From assembly GCA_018417955.1 (NCBI GenBank), contig JACTVC010000022.1, positions 558,001-622,000 on the forward strand: a DNA stretch of 64,000 nt, written 5' to 3'. Below, in pieces: positions 46,695-59,166 of the stretch (positions are counted from its first letter, which is position 1; every line of letters starts with the position of its first letter). This stretch comes from Laccaria trichodermophora. Taxonomy: Eukaryota; Basidiomycota; Agaricomycetes; Agaricales; Hydnangiaceae. The notes under the pieces are model-generated. The model was not told where the DNA came from, made no database searches, and saw nothing but the letters and a program-made list of their open reading frames with translations. The translations under genes and the position numbers were made by a program.

Positions 46695-48093
46695 AGTGTG
46701 GGAGCGTTCGCCAGAGGGTCTCAACGTACCCAGATAAGATAGAATTTGAACATCTCTTTCACCATTCAACTGGTGGTTTGGCGGCCTACAGGGCCTTTTC
46801 TAGATAAATCTGTATTCATACTTCAGTTTTGTGTATCGTCGTGTTCCCGAATGTGTTTGGTTGACCCCTAGTTGCAAGTTTCCAATGGGAAAATTTCGTT
46901 TGCTGAATGCTTACATAGTATTCTATGGATTCGAGGTTCACCATAAGTAAACCGTGAGTATGTAGCAGATAACATTTGGGTCAGATGACACCCAACGGCG
47001 ATGGCCGAATCAAATAGTTTATAAACTCAAGACTCTCTCCATCGATTGCGCGTCTCTTTCTTTCCCCTACATCCATCTGTGTTCCACAGCAATGTTCAGG
47101 TATTTGACTCTTCTCTTCAGTACTGTCGCATCCACCGCGCAGGAAGCAAAGTCTCTCTTTACCCCCCTTCGCAGGCCACTGAAATTCATGACTTTGACCA
47201 ACCTCAAATGGATCTGCTGCCATATCAGCAGGATCAACTGTTATCGTATCAGGGGGCTCGCCGGTCTTGTTGGCTAGCCACAGATCGATATGCCGAGGTG
47301 CCTTGGCGCATATTTTCGCCAAGGTTCCTCGGTATATCCGTCTTGATGGTGGTGCCCCAAGCTCCCGAAGCTTCATTGGATGCCCAGATTAGTAGCTGTT
47401 CGTATGTGGTGTACTATGCGGCTTGAGTTAACTCGGCACATTTAGTAGATAGGCGGCGAGTTGGCGGAGCTGTTATCATGTGAGAACTGATGATTGCCTG
47501 TCGCTCGACAAAGAGACGCTGAAAGGCTTCAGTTGACACGCCAAGCTGGCGGGGAACGATGTCGGGACTCGTAGGGGCTGCTCCTCGATGCGACCATGAA
47601 GGACATCGCGGGAGGCTGATTCTTGTCGGGGGAGTGACCTTCGAAACGGTGAGGAGACCCACGACCGTAACAGGAGGTCTGCATTGAGCTTCTCCCGAAA
47701 CACCCCCGCGTCAACCCGGGCGTATGACGGCTTCAAAGCTAGGGTACAGATCGTCGGTGGGCATGGTTGTAGGAATAGGTCTTCTTAGTCCAATGACGCC
47801 AAAGCGTTGACTGGTTTGAAGCGTAGGTTTGCCGAAGAATTCGCCACCGCATAGAGCGCAGATTTTAGAGCTGTCTGTGGTGACCTGGTTTTGAAATGAA
47901 ATTATTGAGCTCCAATACGAAAGCTGGAACAGTGAAACATCTTGCTATAGACGGGGAAACCATGTTAGTAAAAAGGATGAAACTGGTGACGGTGAAGATA
48001 GGTCACGACTGTAAGACAGAGAGATTGCGGTTCGTGCGGAAATTGTTGGTGTCCATAGAATGTGGTGACATTATGTAATTGGAAAGAGCAAAT
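46695..48093 (-). pseudogene. possible relic related to the 48.1-49.8 kb hypothetical gene
   Basis: On the minus strand ~47880-47560 encodes CALCGGEFFGKPTLQTS..FGVIGLRRPIP...DDLYPSF, then DAGVFREKLNADLL after a frame break near 47712. This parallels MPLGGQYLGRPERRPVHPFGAIGTGRPI...DLTFPSF and FDIELLREMLTSAL at 49200-48960. Further left (47400-46981) an open frame contains IWASNEASGAWGTTIKTD in an alternative frame. Looks like a diverged or broken tandem copy, but it could be exons of a real gene. Confidence 0.35.
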
Positions 48094-49781
48094 CTAAGCG
48101 CAAGACCTTGAACAAAACGTCCCTTGAGACTGGTTAGCCGAAGAAGTAAGAAAGAAAAATGTGGGGAAGCGTTTTTCGAATTTGGTGGGCTTCATTGAGC
48201 GACTCGGTGGGATGTCGATTACATAATCACGGCTATCACCGTCCCCGCAATAGCCAAAATCAACACCGTCATCGCGTTTTTTGACACGCAACGTAACTTC
48301 TTGGTAACGTCCCAGTAATTCAATTTGAAGTGGTTTTCTGATGTTTTTATAGACCTTGGACAAGTTCTTATCCTCTTGATCTACCAGAAAAACGAGGTGA
48401 ACACATTCGTCATAACCGTTTGAAAAAGTTTACACTTGTCATTGCAAGGATATGTAGGCTGAACTCGAAGCTGAGCGATACAAACGAAAGAACATGCACA
48501 CTGGGAAAGTACAAATTACAAGGAGATCGACACTCAGATATTTAAAAAGTCGAGCGGTAGGGTGTCATAGGCCAGTCGACGCTGTCCTATTTGGCAATTC
48601 AGACGTCGGGGGAATAGTGCTTCTGAAAGGTGCAGTCGGATCCAACGAGCCCAATCCTCTCTTTCTCATAAATTCTTTGTAAGTTACTATTGTTGAGGAT
48701 AGAGTCTAGCTGAATTGCTAAATCCGGGAATACAGGGGTCCATTGGCTTTCCGTAAAACTTTCGCGAATGAGGCGGAGTCGATATTTCAATGAGGGTGTG
48801 CTCGAGCGCTTGTTTCGGTCAGAAACTGGCTTTCTCGGGATGATGGTGAAGGCAGGATCTCTGCGGATAAGTCGCTTCCGTCGTCATTGAAACTTCGTCG
48901 CTGCACCACTGGCAGATGCAGTAGGACCGAGTTGGGACTTTTGGTCTTGAAGCGACGCGCGATGTGCCCAAGGCAGAGGTGAGCATCTCACGTAGGAGCT
49001 CTATGTCGAACTCGCGCTTGCGGTCCACATCCCAGACAAAGCTTGGGAAGGTCAGGTCTGTCAGCGCGAAGGTAGGCCTGGTAGGGGTGGGCTCGGGGTC
49101 GGGGATGTTGAAATGAATAGGCCTTCCCGTGCCAATTGCACCAAAGGGGTGAACTGGTCGACGCTCAGGCCTGCCGAGGTATTGTCCGCCGAGTGGCATC
49201 AACCCATGATCAGACCCGTTGACCAGAAAATTCTCTGCAGTCTAAAATGAGAGCAATGAGCACTAATTCAAGGGTCAAAACAGTGATTAATATTTGCCTT
49301 GGTATAGACAGATAACATGTTAGGATGTTCAAATTGTTGACGGGGAACAGACCGTAAAGGCGGGATTCGTGAGTTGTTCGTGAGGTGGATGAGGTTGTGT
49401 CTGGTTAATGCTGGATAACACCAATATCGGCGGGTGGCGGTTAATTTCGCTGGACGGTGGGTTGGAATAGGTGGATTGTGGGGATATAATCTCGCAGGAC
49501 AAATTTGTTCTTATAAGAATCGCATTTGCCTCGCGTTCTTGGATGTGGCCTTGAAGGCCACTGGTCACCTGATCGCGTTTCTTTGTGAACACCACGCCTT
49601 TTGAGAACAATGGCAACAATTCGGAGCTTAGCAATATATGGGAAATTAGAAGCACTACATATGCGATGAAGTGGTGGCAGGCGTCGTTGAGCGTAATGGA
49701 CGGCGAGGCTTGTTCGTGGAGAGTCTGGAGACCGGGAAAATACAGAGCAAAGCACTTGGTGTCAGGCTCGGTGCCCTCCAT
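48094..49781 (-). CDS. hypothetical multi-exon protein, structure uncertain
   Basis: Several minus-strand frames look coding and could be exons: 49781-49329 (MEGTEPDTKCFALYFPGLQ), 49202-48819 after a TTTTAG acceptor (GGQYLGRPERRPVHPFGAIGTGRPI, DLTFPSFVWDVDRKREFDIELLREML), 48790-48599 (ESQWTPVFPDLAIQLD) and 48363-48094 (VTLRVKKRDDGVDFGYCGDG). Splice sites were not fully resolved and no family was recognised. The resemblance of the second frame to 47.6-47.9 kb gives some support for past coding. Exact extent is a guess. Confidence 0.35.
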
Positions 49782-49972
49782 TCATAAAATACATCTATTA
49801 CGATACAACTACGCGTGCTACAGGAGAAGGAGGGTGCAGGGTTAATAAAGCATCTATCTCGAATTAAAAAAGCGTGTACTTTGGTTGTGCCACCAGTGCC
49901 GGTGCCGACTGCACTCCAGATGATGGCCTACTATCCGCGACTAGCCTACAGTGGACCAAGTTGCAATACTAG

Positions 49973-51830
49973 TCAAGAAAGGGCTTCGTCAGGGTTTCTC
50001 ATGTATTCTGGCGGCAAGTCGCTCTCTGGTAAGTGATCCAAATAAGGCCCGACGTATGTGGGCGAACGTGTGCTAAGCACCGCAGAAGCGCTGGAGGAAG
50101 GCAAAGAAGCCTGTGTGCTTATAGACATCTTTCGTCTCCAACGCTTTTCCGGCGGAAAAGTTGCCGGCGCGGTGGGAAGCGGCCGGGGAGGCCTCCCACC
50201 GGCCCCGAGGAAAGGGTCGATGATTAATTCGTTCGGTATCCCCAAGGATGTCGTAGAAGACGACTGAACACGTGAAGGATGCGGTGTTTGGAGTTGGTCC
50301 TCTTCTGGCGCGGACGAAACTCTTGGGGATGACGGGGAAGATCGTTGAGTACGCATAGAGCGCAGTGTTTGAATTTCGTCCTGCCCTAGCCTTACGGAAC
50401 CTACCCTCGTCCCTCCCTCGATGACAGGATCAAATTTCAATGTCCTGGATGCTTGCTGGAGCTGTCGTTTGTGGACCAACCAGCAGATCACAATCCCGAG
50501 AAGAACCCCAATGACTGCACTGCCTAAGCTGGAACCAATGGTTATCGCGCTCATAGTTTTCTTAGACCTATGGGACATATTATGTTTCTTTTTTAAAACA
50601 GCGACAAGTCTGGGAATTTGAACTTACATTGCCCCCGGGGAAAGACAGTCAGTTGGACCTGATCCACCAACATGCATGGGTCCGCTCGCCCACATAAGCC
50701 CATCGGAGCTCCTCAGGGATGCGAAAAAAGGAAACCCCTCGGGCTAAGATGCGTAGAAAGATGAGTGTGATCAATTTGTAAGAAACCCAAGGGAAGGTGG
50801 TTGCTCACCAAAGAAACCGTCCAGGAAATAGGATCCATTGACTTGGAGGTAAGATTGACTGGGGGATGCAAACTTGGAGCAATCTGAAGGTAAAAAAACT
50901 ATTGAATAACTGTGTAATAAGAGTATGAAGTAGGACCCCACAGTCAAAGTGAAGGGCGGTATCCCTGACTTTGGAGTGAAAACAACATCTGTACACTTTC
51001 AACAAAATAGTATGAGAAGGGTCTCGCATTTCACGAAGAATAAACAGATAGAATGAAGACTGACTTGATTGACAGAACTGTATTGCGAGATAGGTCCACT
51101 GACAGTGGTGCTAACGACCGAAAGAGCAGCAGGTGCGGTGACATTTTGACAAGTGGAGTTAGAAATACTTGTGTTGGGGACCACCGTATATAAAGATCGA
51201 CATCCTCCCGACACACCGAAAACGTCAATCTAAAGTAGAAGTCAGATGAAGCGTTGATTCAACCCTTCCGGCACGAACCATGCATATCTGATACTGTAAA
51301 CATCGTTCAGCCGATAGTGAGAGGTGAATGTCATAATTACGCACTTGGGTACCGGGTGGAAAAGGCACCTGCCAGTCCTGCTCAAAGCCCAATCAACCGA
51401 CTATCCACAAAACCGAGATTAATAGCAGAGCGTACAAATGCCGGTCCAAACCCTGCTGGCACGAGGTAGGGCGTGGTTGATGATCTATATATATTCTTGC
51501 TGATCGGAATTGCAAGGAGAAGCAGTGAAGAAAGCCGCTCACGATGAGTAGATTTGTAGGAAGTAAGGAGCGGTGGGAGGGCGTCTTGATATATTCCGAC
51601 GGATAAGAACTTAGTTCAGGATATTCGGATATTGAAGAATAATCATACCCAACTGAGGCTCCTCTGCTCCAAGTTAGATGGAGAGTCTCGCACTGAACTA
51701 CAGCGACATTCAGTAGTGACCACCGCGCTGGGGAGCTGGCGACAAACCAGATATGGGGAGTGGGGGGGATTGGCCCGGAATGTCGTAAGAGAAAGAGAAG
51801 CCCTATTTTAGGAGATAAGGTTATGAGATA
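49973..51830 (-). CDS. single-pass membrane protein, basidiomycete ectodomain family
   Basis: The last exon 50567-49973 encodes a transmembrane helix (AITIGSSLGSAVIGVLLGIVICWLV) followed by basic HKRQ and a Ser/Pro-rich cytoplasmic tail. The exon before it carries SSDGLMWASGPMHVGGSGPTDCLSPGAM, the ectodomain ending typical of a family common in Agaricomycetes. Further upstream are an IDVFGVSGGCRSLYTV...NSTC block (~51215-51015), QDWQVPFPPGTQ (~51380) and the N-terminal VQCETLHLTWSRGASVG/RPPTAPYFLQIYS joined across an intron (~51700-51545). The N-glycosylation-like NSTC and this topology suggest a surface or secretory-pathway protein. Signal peptide exon and several borders are unresolved; the function of the family is unknown. 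Confidence 0.6.
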
Positions 51831-53459
51831 CATAAATCATGGTGAATTCTTACTGGGACGAGGAAAGGAGCGACGTTGGCAAGGATTAGCCTCAAGGAAA
51901 GGGACATTGAACATAAAAACAAGAGGCGCATGTTCATCGCGGACGATGGTGTGCGTCTTCTTGGAAAAACAAAGAGAGAGGGCGGAGGAAACTGTTCAGG
52001 AAAGACATCGAGACCGTTTTATACCGTGAGTAAGCGTGATACAAATAGAGAAGGGGTGGGAGAGCCGAATTAGACAAGCGGCAGTTATTCAGCAATTTGC
52101 CAATGGGTCCCGGACTACACCGTGGACGCTCGACCTCCTGATTCTTAACAGAGTGTCGACAAAAACCTTGCTGAAGTCAATGTTCAAAAGCTTATCCTCG
52201 CACCCCATCACATTTGCGAGCTTGAAGGCAAGCGTTGAGGCCAATCAGTGACGACGCCTCCCGCCGGGGGTGGAAGTACAAGGGGCACTCGATTGACATA
52301 TTGATGGTGTATGTCAACATCCACAGCCAGGAAGATTCGATGCGATGCGGGCTCGTTCGGTGACGTTATGATATGTACATCTTTGACTCGGCAGTGATGC
52401 ATGATGGGCGCCGTGACCGCTGCGATACACGTTTCAAAGAGAATTCGAGCCCAGGTTCGCCATAAAAATGGATGAATAGCGTTGAGGAAGCGTGTAGAGC
52501 CCACCGACGGGTGGAGATGACGATGATTCAAAAATAAATCAAAGAAGAACAAGGTCACGGTTACATATCGACTTGTTTGGTTATGATTGGGGAGAGGGTC
52601 CAAGCCTCCAGCACAACCTGTGTGCGCACGATCTTTCGTTGAATTATTTCAGTACTCGAAGAGTTCAAGTCCACTGAGGGCGATCATTTGTTCTATGCCG
52701 ACACCTCCGGAGGCGGCATGATTGAATAGCAGGTAGGGTTGATAGTGGCAACTCTTAAAATAGATTTTTCTTCTACTTTCCGTGAAGCAAGATCACTCTA
52801 ACCAAGCTTCAAATCGTCTGGCCGAGATGCTTTAAAATAATTTCTGAACGTTAATAGCCAAGTCCTCAGCTTTCTCACCTTTCAAGATGGTTGCTGATAC
52901 TGTCAAGCAGTTCCCCGGACCCAGAATACTTGAGCACTTAGGTAGTTACTAGCTTGGGGGTTTTCATCCACGCCGGTCTGCCTTCGAAAGTACCGACTTT
53001 TTTACGACTGCTCAACCTTACAACAAGATCATTTGTGGGCCAGCTTCCAGCGGCATCATGGGACTGAGGCGGACTTACGAACTGAGGGTTTGTTAGATCC
53101 TAAAAGTCCTGCAAAGCCGATCAAATTTCTTCACGATCCTGGATCAGAGTAAGAATGTAAAATCAACCGCCGTATCAAAATAAAGACGCACAAGAGGACC
53201 CACGACCCACGCCTACCTGTTTCAAGTTCCCAACTTCAGCCATAAAAATCTCGATAGACCTACTTTTCCATAGCAGGAAGGACTCACCGGAAAGGCTTCC
53301 TCTACACCCGATCAGACTTCAAAAGCATCTCATCCAACTCCTCCGGCATCTTCTCTTCTTTGTTCTCTTCGTTCTCAATCAACAGCCCAACAAAAAAAAA
53401 AAAGATATCCTGAGCGTCGGTCTCGTGCTTCGCATCGTCGCCACATTCTTCAATAGCAC
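51831..53459. other. region without a supported gene
   Basis: Frames near 51876 (+) and 52208-52603 (-) have no recognisable motif, and the latter starts at TTG. An A-run occurs at 53391-53402. The signal peptide exon of the membrane protein may lie at its left edge. Confidence 0.4.
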
Positions 53460-53700
53460 CAATGCGCTGCTGTGAAGAGATGGAAAAGTTTCCCCGTCAA
53501 AGAGGCGCCATCCAGGACCACAAAGTCAATACTGGAAGAGCCCGAACTTCTTGGATCACTGGCCACCCACATCTCTCGACCCACGACAAAACCGCTGCAT
53601 TTCTTGCTCTGAGTTTCAGCAATACCCGTTCCATGCAACGAACTTCGAATACCATAGGGATGCCGTTGTACATCGCGGTACAGTGCTCCATTGGTGCTCC
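53460..53700 (+). repeat. partial upstream duplicate of the PAH gene 5' end
   Basis: ~53570-53660 resembles ~53900-53990: CACATCTCTCGACCCACGAC / CCATCTCTTGACCCACGAC, then CATGCAACGAACTTCGAATACC / CATGCCACGAACCTCAAATACC. The upstream ATG frame (MQRTSNT..) soon stops. It looks like a truncated tandem copy of the leader and first codons. Confidence 0.5.
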
Positions 53701-53968
53701 ATGAGCTGCGCTTCTGTAAAAAGATGGGACAGCAACATGGACGACCCCGTTAAAGGAGCGCCGCCACCTTCAGTTGTCTGAACCATTTATCCAGAAACCA
53801 CAAAATCAATATCGAATTCGAAAGTTCTTTTCGGGTGAGTCTTTTTTGTGTTTGTTTGTCTTGTCGTGGTGCAATGTTTCCACGTGATCTAAATATCCAT
53901 CTCTTGACCCACGACAAAGCCTCTTCCTTGAACCTTCCACCCTCCCGGCAAATACCCATTCAGAGTCC

Positions 53969-54447
53969 ATGCCACGAACCTCAAATACCCCAGGCTCAAC
54001 TTCCTCCCCGCCAAATTACGCTCTAAATACCCTCGGGGGTCTTCCCTGGTCTGACCAGGGTGGCTCAGACGGCCCACTCGACATGAACGACGCAATGACC
54101 TATCTCGACACCGTCAAGTTGGAGTTTTGGGATAAGCCGGATGTCTATTGTCAGTTTCTAGATACTATGCGGGAGTTTAGGGTTTCAAGGTCCGTTCTCT
54201 CTTCCTTCCATGCCACCTCTTGAACGTGTTATGTATATGCAGAATTGATTGTGCTGGCGTAATCGAACGTCTAGGGACGTTGTTCTACGGGAAACCCAGG
54301 CTGCTTGAAGGTTTTAACATGTTCCTTCCGCGTGGCTATCGGATTGATATCTCGACTGACCTGAGGAACCCATACCCGATTATGGTTACTACGCCGCAGG
54401 GGATAAAGATGCAGAATGTTACGCCGCCGGAGTCGTATCGAGGATAA
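53969..54447 (+). CDS. small Sin3-type PAH domain protein
   Basis: Two exons, 53969-54189 and 54243-54447, with a 53-bp phase-2 intron; 141 aa. After a short Ser/Pro-rich N-terminus the protein is one paired amphipathic helix domain. Helix 1-2 is [30 protein letters not shown]; helix 3-4 is [25 protein letters not shown] ending GYRI, with the classic F..FLP.GY.I signature. PAH domains in Sin3 bind amphipathic helices of repressors. A lone PAH protein could compete with or modulate the Sin3-HDAC complex in the nucleus, which is inference. No HDAC-interacting region is present, so this is not full Sin3. Confidence 0.85.
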
Positions 54448-54964
54448 TTGGACAATTGGATATTGGGATTGTGAGTACTGACGGTGTAAGAATCTAAATT
54501 GTACCTGTGAGAAGTGTTTTCTGTCGTTGAGGTTGGTGTAAAATTGAATTGATGACTCTCAATTGAAAGAGAACGTTTGCTCAGTGTAAGATTGTAAGTA
54601 AAGAATTTCCTTTCGCATCCAATTTTTTTTTTGCGTACTTAAAGATCTTCTTGACGCTTGAAAGGTTGCTTCTTGAAATCCGTGAGACCATGTTTTAGTA
54701 TGCAATCTTGTTCAGACGTCCGGTGGTCGTGCTTGGGACTGAAACGGCACCATAGTACTCTTGACTCTCGTCATCGTTGTACATATTACATTAAGATCGT
54801 CGAGTATTAAACCACCTGCAGGCCCTGGAATTTAATTTAAACAAAGTGATGGACACATATTAGTTACAAGCATATAGTAATAGTATGTCCGCAAATCATG
54901 ACCGAAGCGATCTAAATCGTAGTCTATCAGAGTAGCACGCGAGGAAAGACTTTGGAGATTGAGA
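54448..54964. other. intergenic spacer
   Basis: 3' flanks of two convergent genes; a T-run at ~54625-54634. No gene seen. Confidence 0.5.
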
Positions 54965-55471
54965 TCAAGTCCCGTTTGACGTTGACATCGACTGGACGAT
55001 CGCAACGCTTGCATTTGCGAGGGAAGAAGAGTGGCCATGATCTCCTAAAGGCGAATTAGGCGGCGCAGCCATCATATCAAATTCCGGGACTTCTTCAGTG
55101 TCAGATGAAGTCATGGAAAAGCTCTTCATGGTGGATGCGAGGATGGTGTCATATGTGATGCCGTCTAATGGGTTGACTAGGGTGCTCATAGGAACAGGAG
55201 GTTGGGAGGGTTGAAGGGGGACCCTTTGTATTGCGAAAAAGTTGGCAGGGTCAAGAACGTATTCAGATATAGAGGGAGGTCGACGTGAGGAGGATGATGA
55301 GGTCGGACGTGGTTTCGCCTTTGAGAGTACGCGCCTCTTGGAACTGCGACTGATGCGCGTTCGGGGACGTGATGAGGTGAGCGTTGGTGTGTCCTCGCCG
55401 TGCCCGGAGTTGGTGCGTATGCACATAGTTGAAGTGGGGTGGAAGTGTGAATGAGGGAAGAAGTTAGACAT
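54965..55471 (-). CDS. Ser/Pro-rich hypothetical protein
   Basis: An open frame of 168 aa from ATG 55471 (MSNFFPHSHFHP). The frame is also open upstream to 55507 without a good ATG, and a GTAAGG-like sequence just upstream hints at a 5' exon. Composition is low complexity: basic SSKRRVLSKAKPRPTSSSSSRR, then SMTSSDTEEVPEFD (acidic), ending SSLANASVAIVQ. No domain, signal peptide or membrane segment. Likely disordered; it may be the C-terminal exon of a longer gene reaching to ~55700. Confidence 0.4.
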   Translation of the reverse strand: MSNFFPHSHFHPTSTMCIRTNSGHGEDTPTLTSSRPRTRISRSSKRRVLSKAKPRPTSSSSSRRPPSISEYVLDPANFFAIQRVPLQPSQPPVPMSTLVNPLDGITYDTILASTMKSFSMTSSDTEEVPEFDMMAAPPNSPLGDHGHSSSLANASVAIVQSMSTSNGT

Positions 55472-55901
55472 GACTGTAAGGTAGTGCAATTGCTTAAGAG
55501 GTGACAAAGGGCAGGACTATATGCTGCACTCACTGGTGGGGGTCTCTTGATAGTTGGAGAAAGGAGGCCGTTATTGTCATGTTCCGGTAGAATAGGGATT
55601 TGTTGTTCTTCGGCACAAGGCTTGTAACGGCCCACAAGAGCCCACAGGCGATCTATGCGCAATAGTGATAGATAAATATAAGCATGGCTCGGAAAGATGG
55701 AAGCCACCTGCCCAGATGAGCCATTATTCTGCTATTGTCTGTATCTGGCGTTGGTCCGTGCGTGTGAATATTGATAATCGAAGGGATCTTGTTTGTGTGA
55801 CGAATTCTCCCCATTCGTGACCTCACAGCCGAACGAATATCTGCGCACTGACCACCGTGCTCACCGTCGAGCAAGACCCTTATCGTCAACGTCGACTACA
55901 A

Positions 55902-58900
55902 ATGGAGACCGTGAGCACCATCCACCAGGGTGTCTACAAGGGCAAAGTCACCCACAGATCCTGGCCACAGCTCCCAGAGGAAATCGTCAGGTCAGTGCAA
56001 TTCAACTTCAGAGATTACCGGTTTCCCTTGTTGCGCCACACGCGTGCTAGGTTCTGCTGATCGTCCTTGTGCTGATCGTCGTTGTATTGCAGGCATATCG
56101 CTACCTTTTACCTATGGAAGTCGGCTGCGACGGGGTATACTCCACAAACTTGGGACGCGCGCGAATATTGGCAGCCGAGGATGGTCTACACCGCTCTACG
56201 CGACGCAGGGGACCTCGAAATCAACTTTATGAGTATATGCCCTCAGTGGCATCAAGCTCGTGAGTCGATCTTCCTTCCTTTCTGCTGCGTTTCTTTGCAC
56301 ACCGAATCCTGTGGACTCAAGTCACGATCGCGGCTGTTATGAGCGCTCGGGTGGCGAACCCTTATGGGCCGCAGAGTTCATTGCTGCAACATTGTTTCCA
56401 TATCTTCATCTTGCTTCGATGTTTACTGCGTTTCCTTGGATATCGAATGCTGTGGACCCAAGTCATGATCGAAGCTGTTATTAGCGCTCGGCCGGTGAAC
56501 CCTTACGGCATTCTGAGCAGGGCCCCAGACTGCGACGTCGTTTCCATATTTTTATCTTGCGTTTCGATTTACATTGCTGCAACATTGTCTTCATATCTTG
56601 ATTTTGCCAATGCCACCGAGATACTGACAAGAATTAACAGTCGAAGGTCATCATTTTTGGCAACAAGCAGTTGCACTCATCGACCCAGCCGATTCCCTCT
56701 TGCAGCACATTATTGTCTATCCAAAATCAAATTTACACCATACAAACTCGTCCGCCGGCCCTCCGGCACCCATCCGTCTCTCATTCTGGCGCCATTTCCG
56801 CAATATTATCAATTGCAGCTGCCTCGTATGCCGCATCAACTCCCCTGCCACCCATCAAGGCCTCACCACCGCCAAGCGGGTCATACATTCACCTTTCCTG
56901 GGCCCCATCAACATCTGCCGCGACCACGATCGCCGGCGCAACGCCTTTTGCGGTCTTTGTCTACGCGAAGCACCCCTCTTTGAAACTGCTGGTCTGGTCT
57001 CTTCCCATACCGCTGGCGAGCTGACCATCGCGTGCATCGAAAACGAGGATGAGGAAACGTGGCCCCATGTCGATGCGACATGTAAAATCTGTAGGCAGGA
57101 ATGGCTCTGGCGGCGCGTTTGCGACAATCCAAGGGACCGTGAGGCCATCGGAGGCAATGAGATGGTCAGCGACGACTGGGAAACGAGACAATGCGTTGAC
57201 GGTTTCCTCGATTTGGCGGAGGGCTCCATCGCTGATGTCATTAGTCTCGCAAAAGAGAAATGGTGGCTGCGAAGGAATACGCGCCTTGGGGATATGCTCC
57301 AGCAGGCGCTGGCTGCTGCTAGGCTTGCGAGGGGAGGTGGTGCCGTTGGGTATGGAAGGGATGGAGATTATGGGAGTTTGGATGTGGCTGAGGAGGAAGA
57401 GGAGGAGGAGGAAGATGATGAGGAGGATCCGGAGCTTATGCAGCTCACTGAGGAGAGCGGGGTGCGAGATCTAGCTTTGGGGGATTGGGCTCGAGCGAGG
57501 ATATTGGATGGGTATTGGGTCAGTCCTGCTGACATCTGGTATCAGTACTCTGTTCCTGGCCAGCCTGCGGTTGTGCCAGCCATACATCCCTGTCCATGGA
57601 CTCGGGAACGCTCACTATCGAATGCCTCCAGCGGCAGTGCAGTGTCGACCACTGACGAAGTCGAAGAAGTGGAGGAGGAACATCCCAAAAGATCTACCAT
57701 TACTGCCGAAATCCCACCATCTTACTCGCTCTGCGAACAAGCCTACGTTGCCCATCAGCGGCAAATGCGTGTAGTGCTGCTCCCAGTGCTCAAAAACGTC
57801 GTTCGTCGATTAGTCATGGAATGCGCTGTTTCAGAAGGGCGGCGAGAAGACCCTGCTGTAAGAGCTGCGCGGATGAACATGGAGGAGGTCCTTCGCATCG
57901 TCAGGGAGGAAGAAGGGGTCTGGTTCGACGGTGTTGATTGGGCTGAGCGCCGGCGAAGTGATGATGCCGTGAAACGACGCAAACGAGTACAACGCGCACG
58001 GGAAGATGCTCTCCTCAAGCGTAAGAGGGAAGACGACTCGGCGAGTAGTAGTGGAAGCAGCAGCATCAACTCTGCGTCTGATAGTTCGTCGAGTGCGACG
58101 AGCCCTGTGTTATCGGCTACGACGCTCCAGACGACCCCGTCGCCTCCTCCGCTTAGCGATGAGGGGGTTGATGTAGAGAAGAAGGAGGATTATTTGCGCC
58201 CGATGACTATACCCGTGTCTCCTGTTCTTAATCCTCCACGGTTGTTGAGGCCGATACCGTATGTGCCCGTGACGACTGCGAATATGCCACATTATAGTTT
58301 GGAAGCGTTCAGGGCTGTGAGTTTCTGCTTTCTGTGATCTCTTTTTTTTGATTTTATTGACAAGGAGTTTCTATTAGGTCTGGAGAGAAGCCTGCGCTCC
58401 ATTGTATCATTGCAGATGCAGAATCTGCGAACGAGCAGCTCAATTGGCCAATGCCCAAGCGGCCGGGAATAGTAATGTCCCTCCTACAGTTGTTCCATCC
58501 CAACAAGTTGTCGAGCCAAAGACGCGTGCGGTTGTGGAGTCTGCGTCACTCCCAGGCGGGGATCGAGGGCACCCGTTGGAGATCTCACTTGATGTGGATG
58601 GGGAGGGTGAGGAGGAGGTTGGGTATGAGCGGAGGGAGGAGGAGGAGGAGGAGGAGGAAGAAGAAGAAGAAGAGGAGTATGAAGAAGACTATTCGGACGA
58701 ATTGGAAAGGTGTAGTTATACGCCGCCTTCTGACGTGGAAGTGCGGCCATCGCGCAAACGGTCTTCTGATGAGCTAGAGGACGCGGAGGTGGACCACCGG
58801 CTTAGGGGAGGGACGCCCCCGAAGAGGGCTAGGAAGGGGGAGAGGTATGGTCAGGGCGAGGATTCGGTGAAATTGAAGTTGAGGAAGAGGAGTAGTGAGG

Positions 58901-59166
58901 AGTTGGATGATGCTGATGAGGATGGTGGTGCTGGTCGGGGTGGCGGGTGTGGAAATAATAATAAGAGGGTGAGGGTGGGTGATTCGTCTCCTGCTGAGAG
59001 TCCGCGGACGACGAGTGATGCTAGTTCGTTGGCGGATGAGGAGTATCGGGATCGGCAGGAGTTTCGGGATCGGCGTAGGGCTAGGGATGAGCGGGGGAAG
59101 AGGGTGTCTGTGAGCGAGGTTGATTTGGATCGGTTGTATGTGTTGGCGGATGAGGAGGATGCCTAG
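55902..59166 (+). CDS. 906-aa acidic hypothetical protein with Cys pairs
   Basis: Four exons (55902-55990, 56093-56259, 56641-58316, 58378-59166) join in frame. The N-terminus (SWPQLPEEIVRHIATFYL) resembles the start of an F-box-like helix, followed by QTWDAREYWQPRMVYTALRDA. The central part has Cys pairs that could bind zinc (CSCLVC, CGLC, CKIC) and a final CRCRIC. Two long Glu/Asp runs come from GAG/GAA repeats (~57395-57425 and ~58635-58690), plus basic nuclear-localisation-like clusters (KRRKRVQR, KLKLRKR). The 381-bp second intron is unusually long here. I recall similar basidiomycete proteins of unknown function; a nuclear role is inference. Confidence 0.75.
56300..56625. repeat. imperfect tandem duplication inside an intron
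   Basis: ~56300-56420 and ~56440-56620 share ATCCTGTGGACTCAAGTCA / ATGCTGTGGACCCAAGTCA, GCTGTTAT.AGCGCTCGG, GAACCCTTA.GG, and TTGCTGCAACATTGT.TTCAT. This explains the length of the 56260-56640 intron. Confidence 0.65.

Noticed and set aside
52208..52603. Minus-strand 131-codon frame
   Set aside because: Starts at TTG, no motif, no splice context.
55186..55707. Minus-strand 173-codon frame overlapping 54965-55471
   Set aside because: It overlaps the Ser/Pro-rich frame in another phase, has no motif and crosses intron-like sequence; the other frame was kept, with low confidence.
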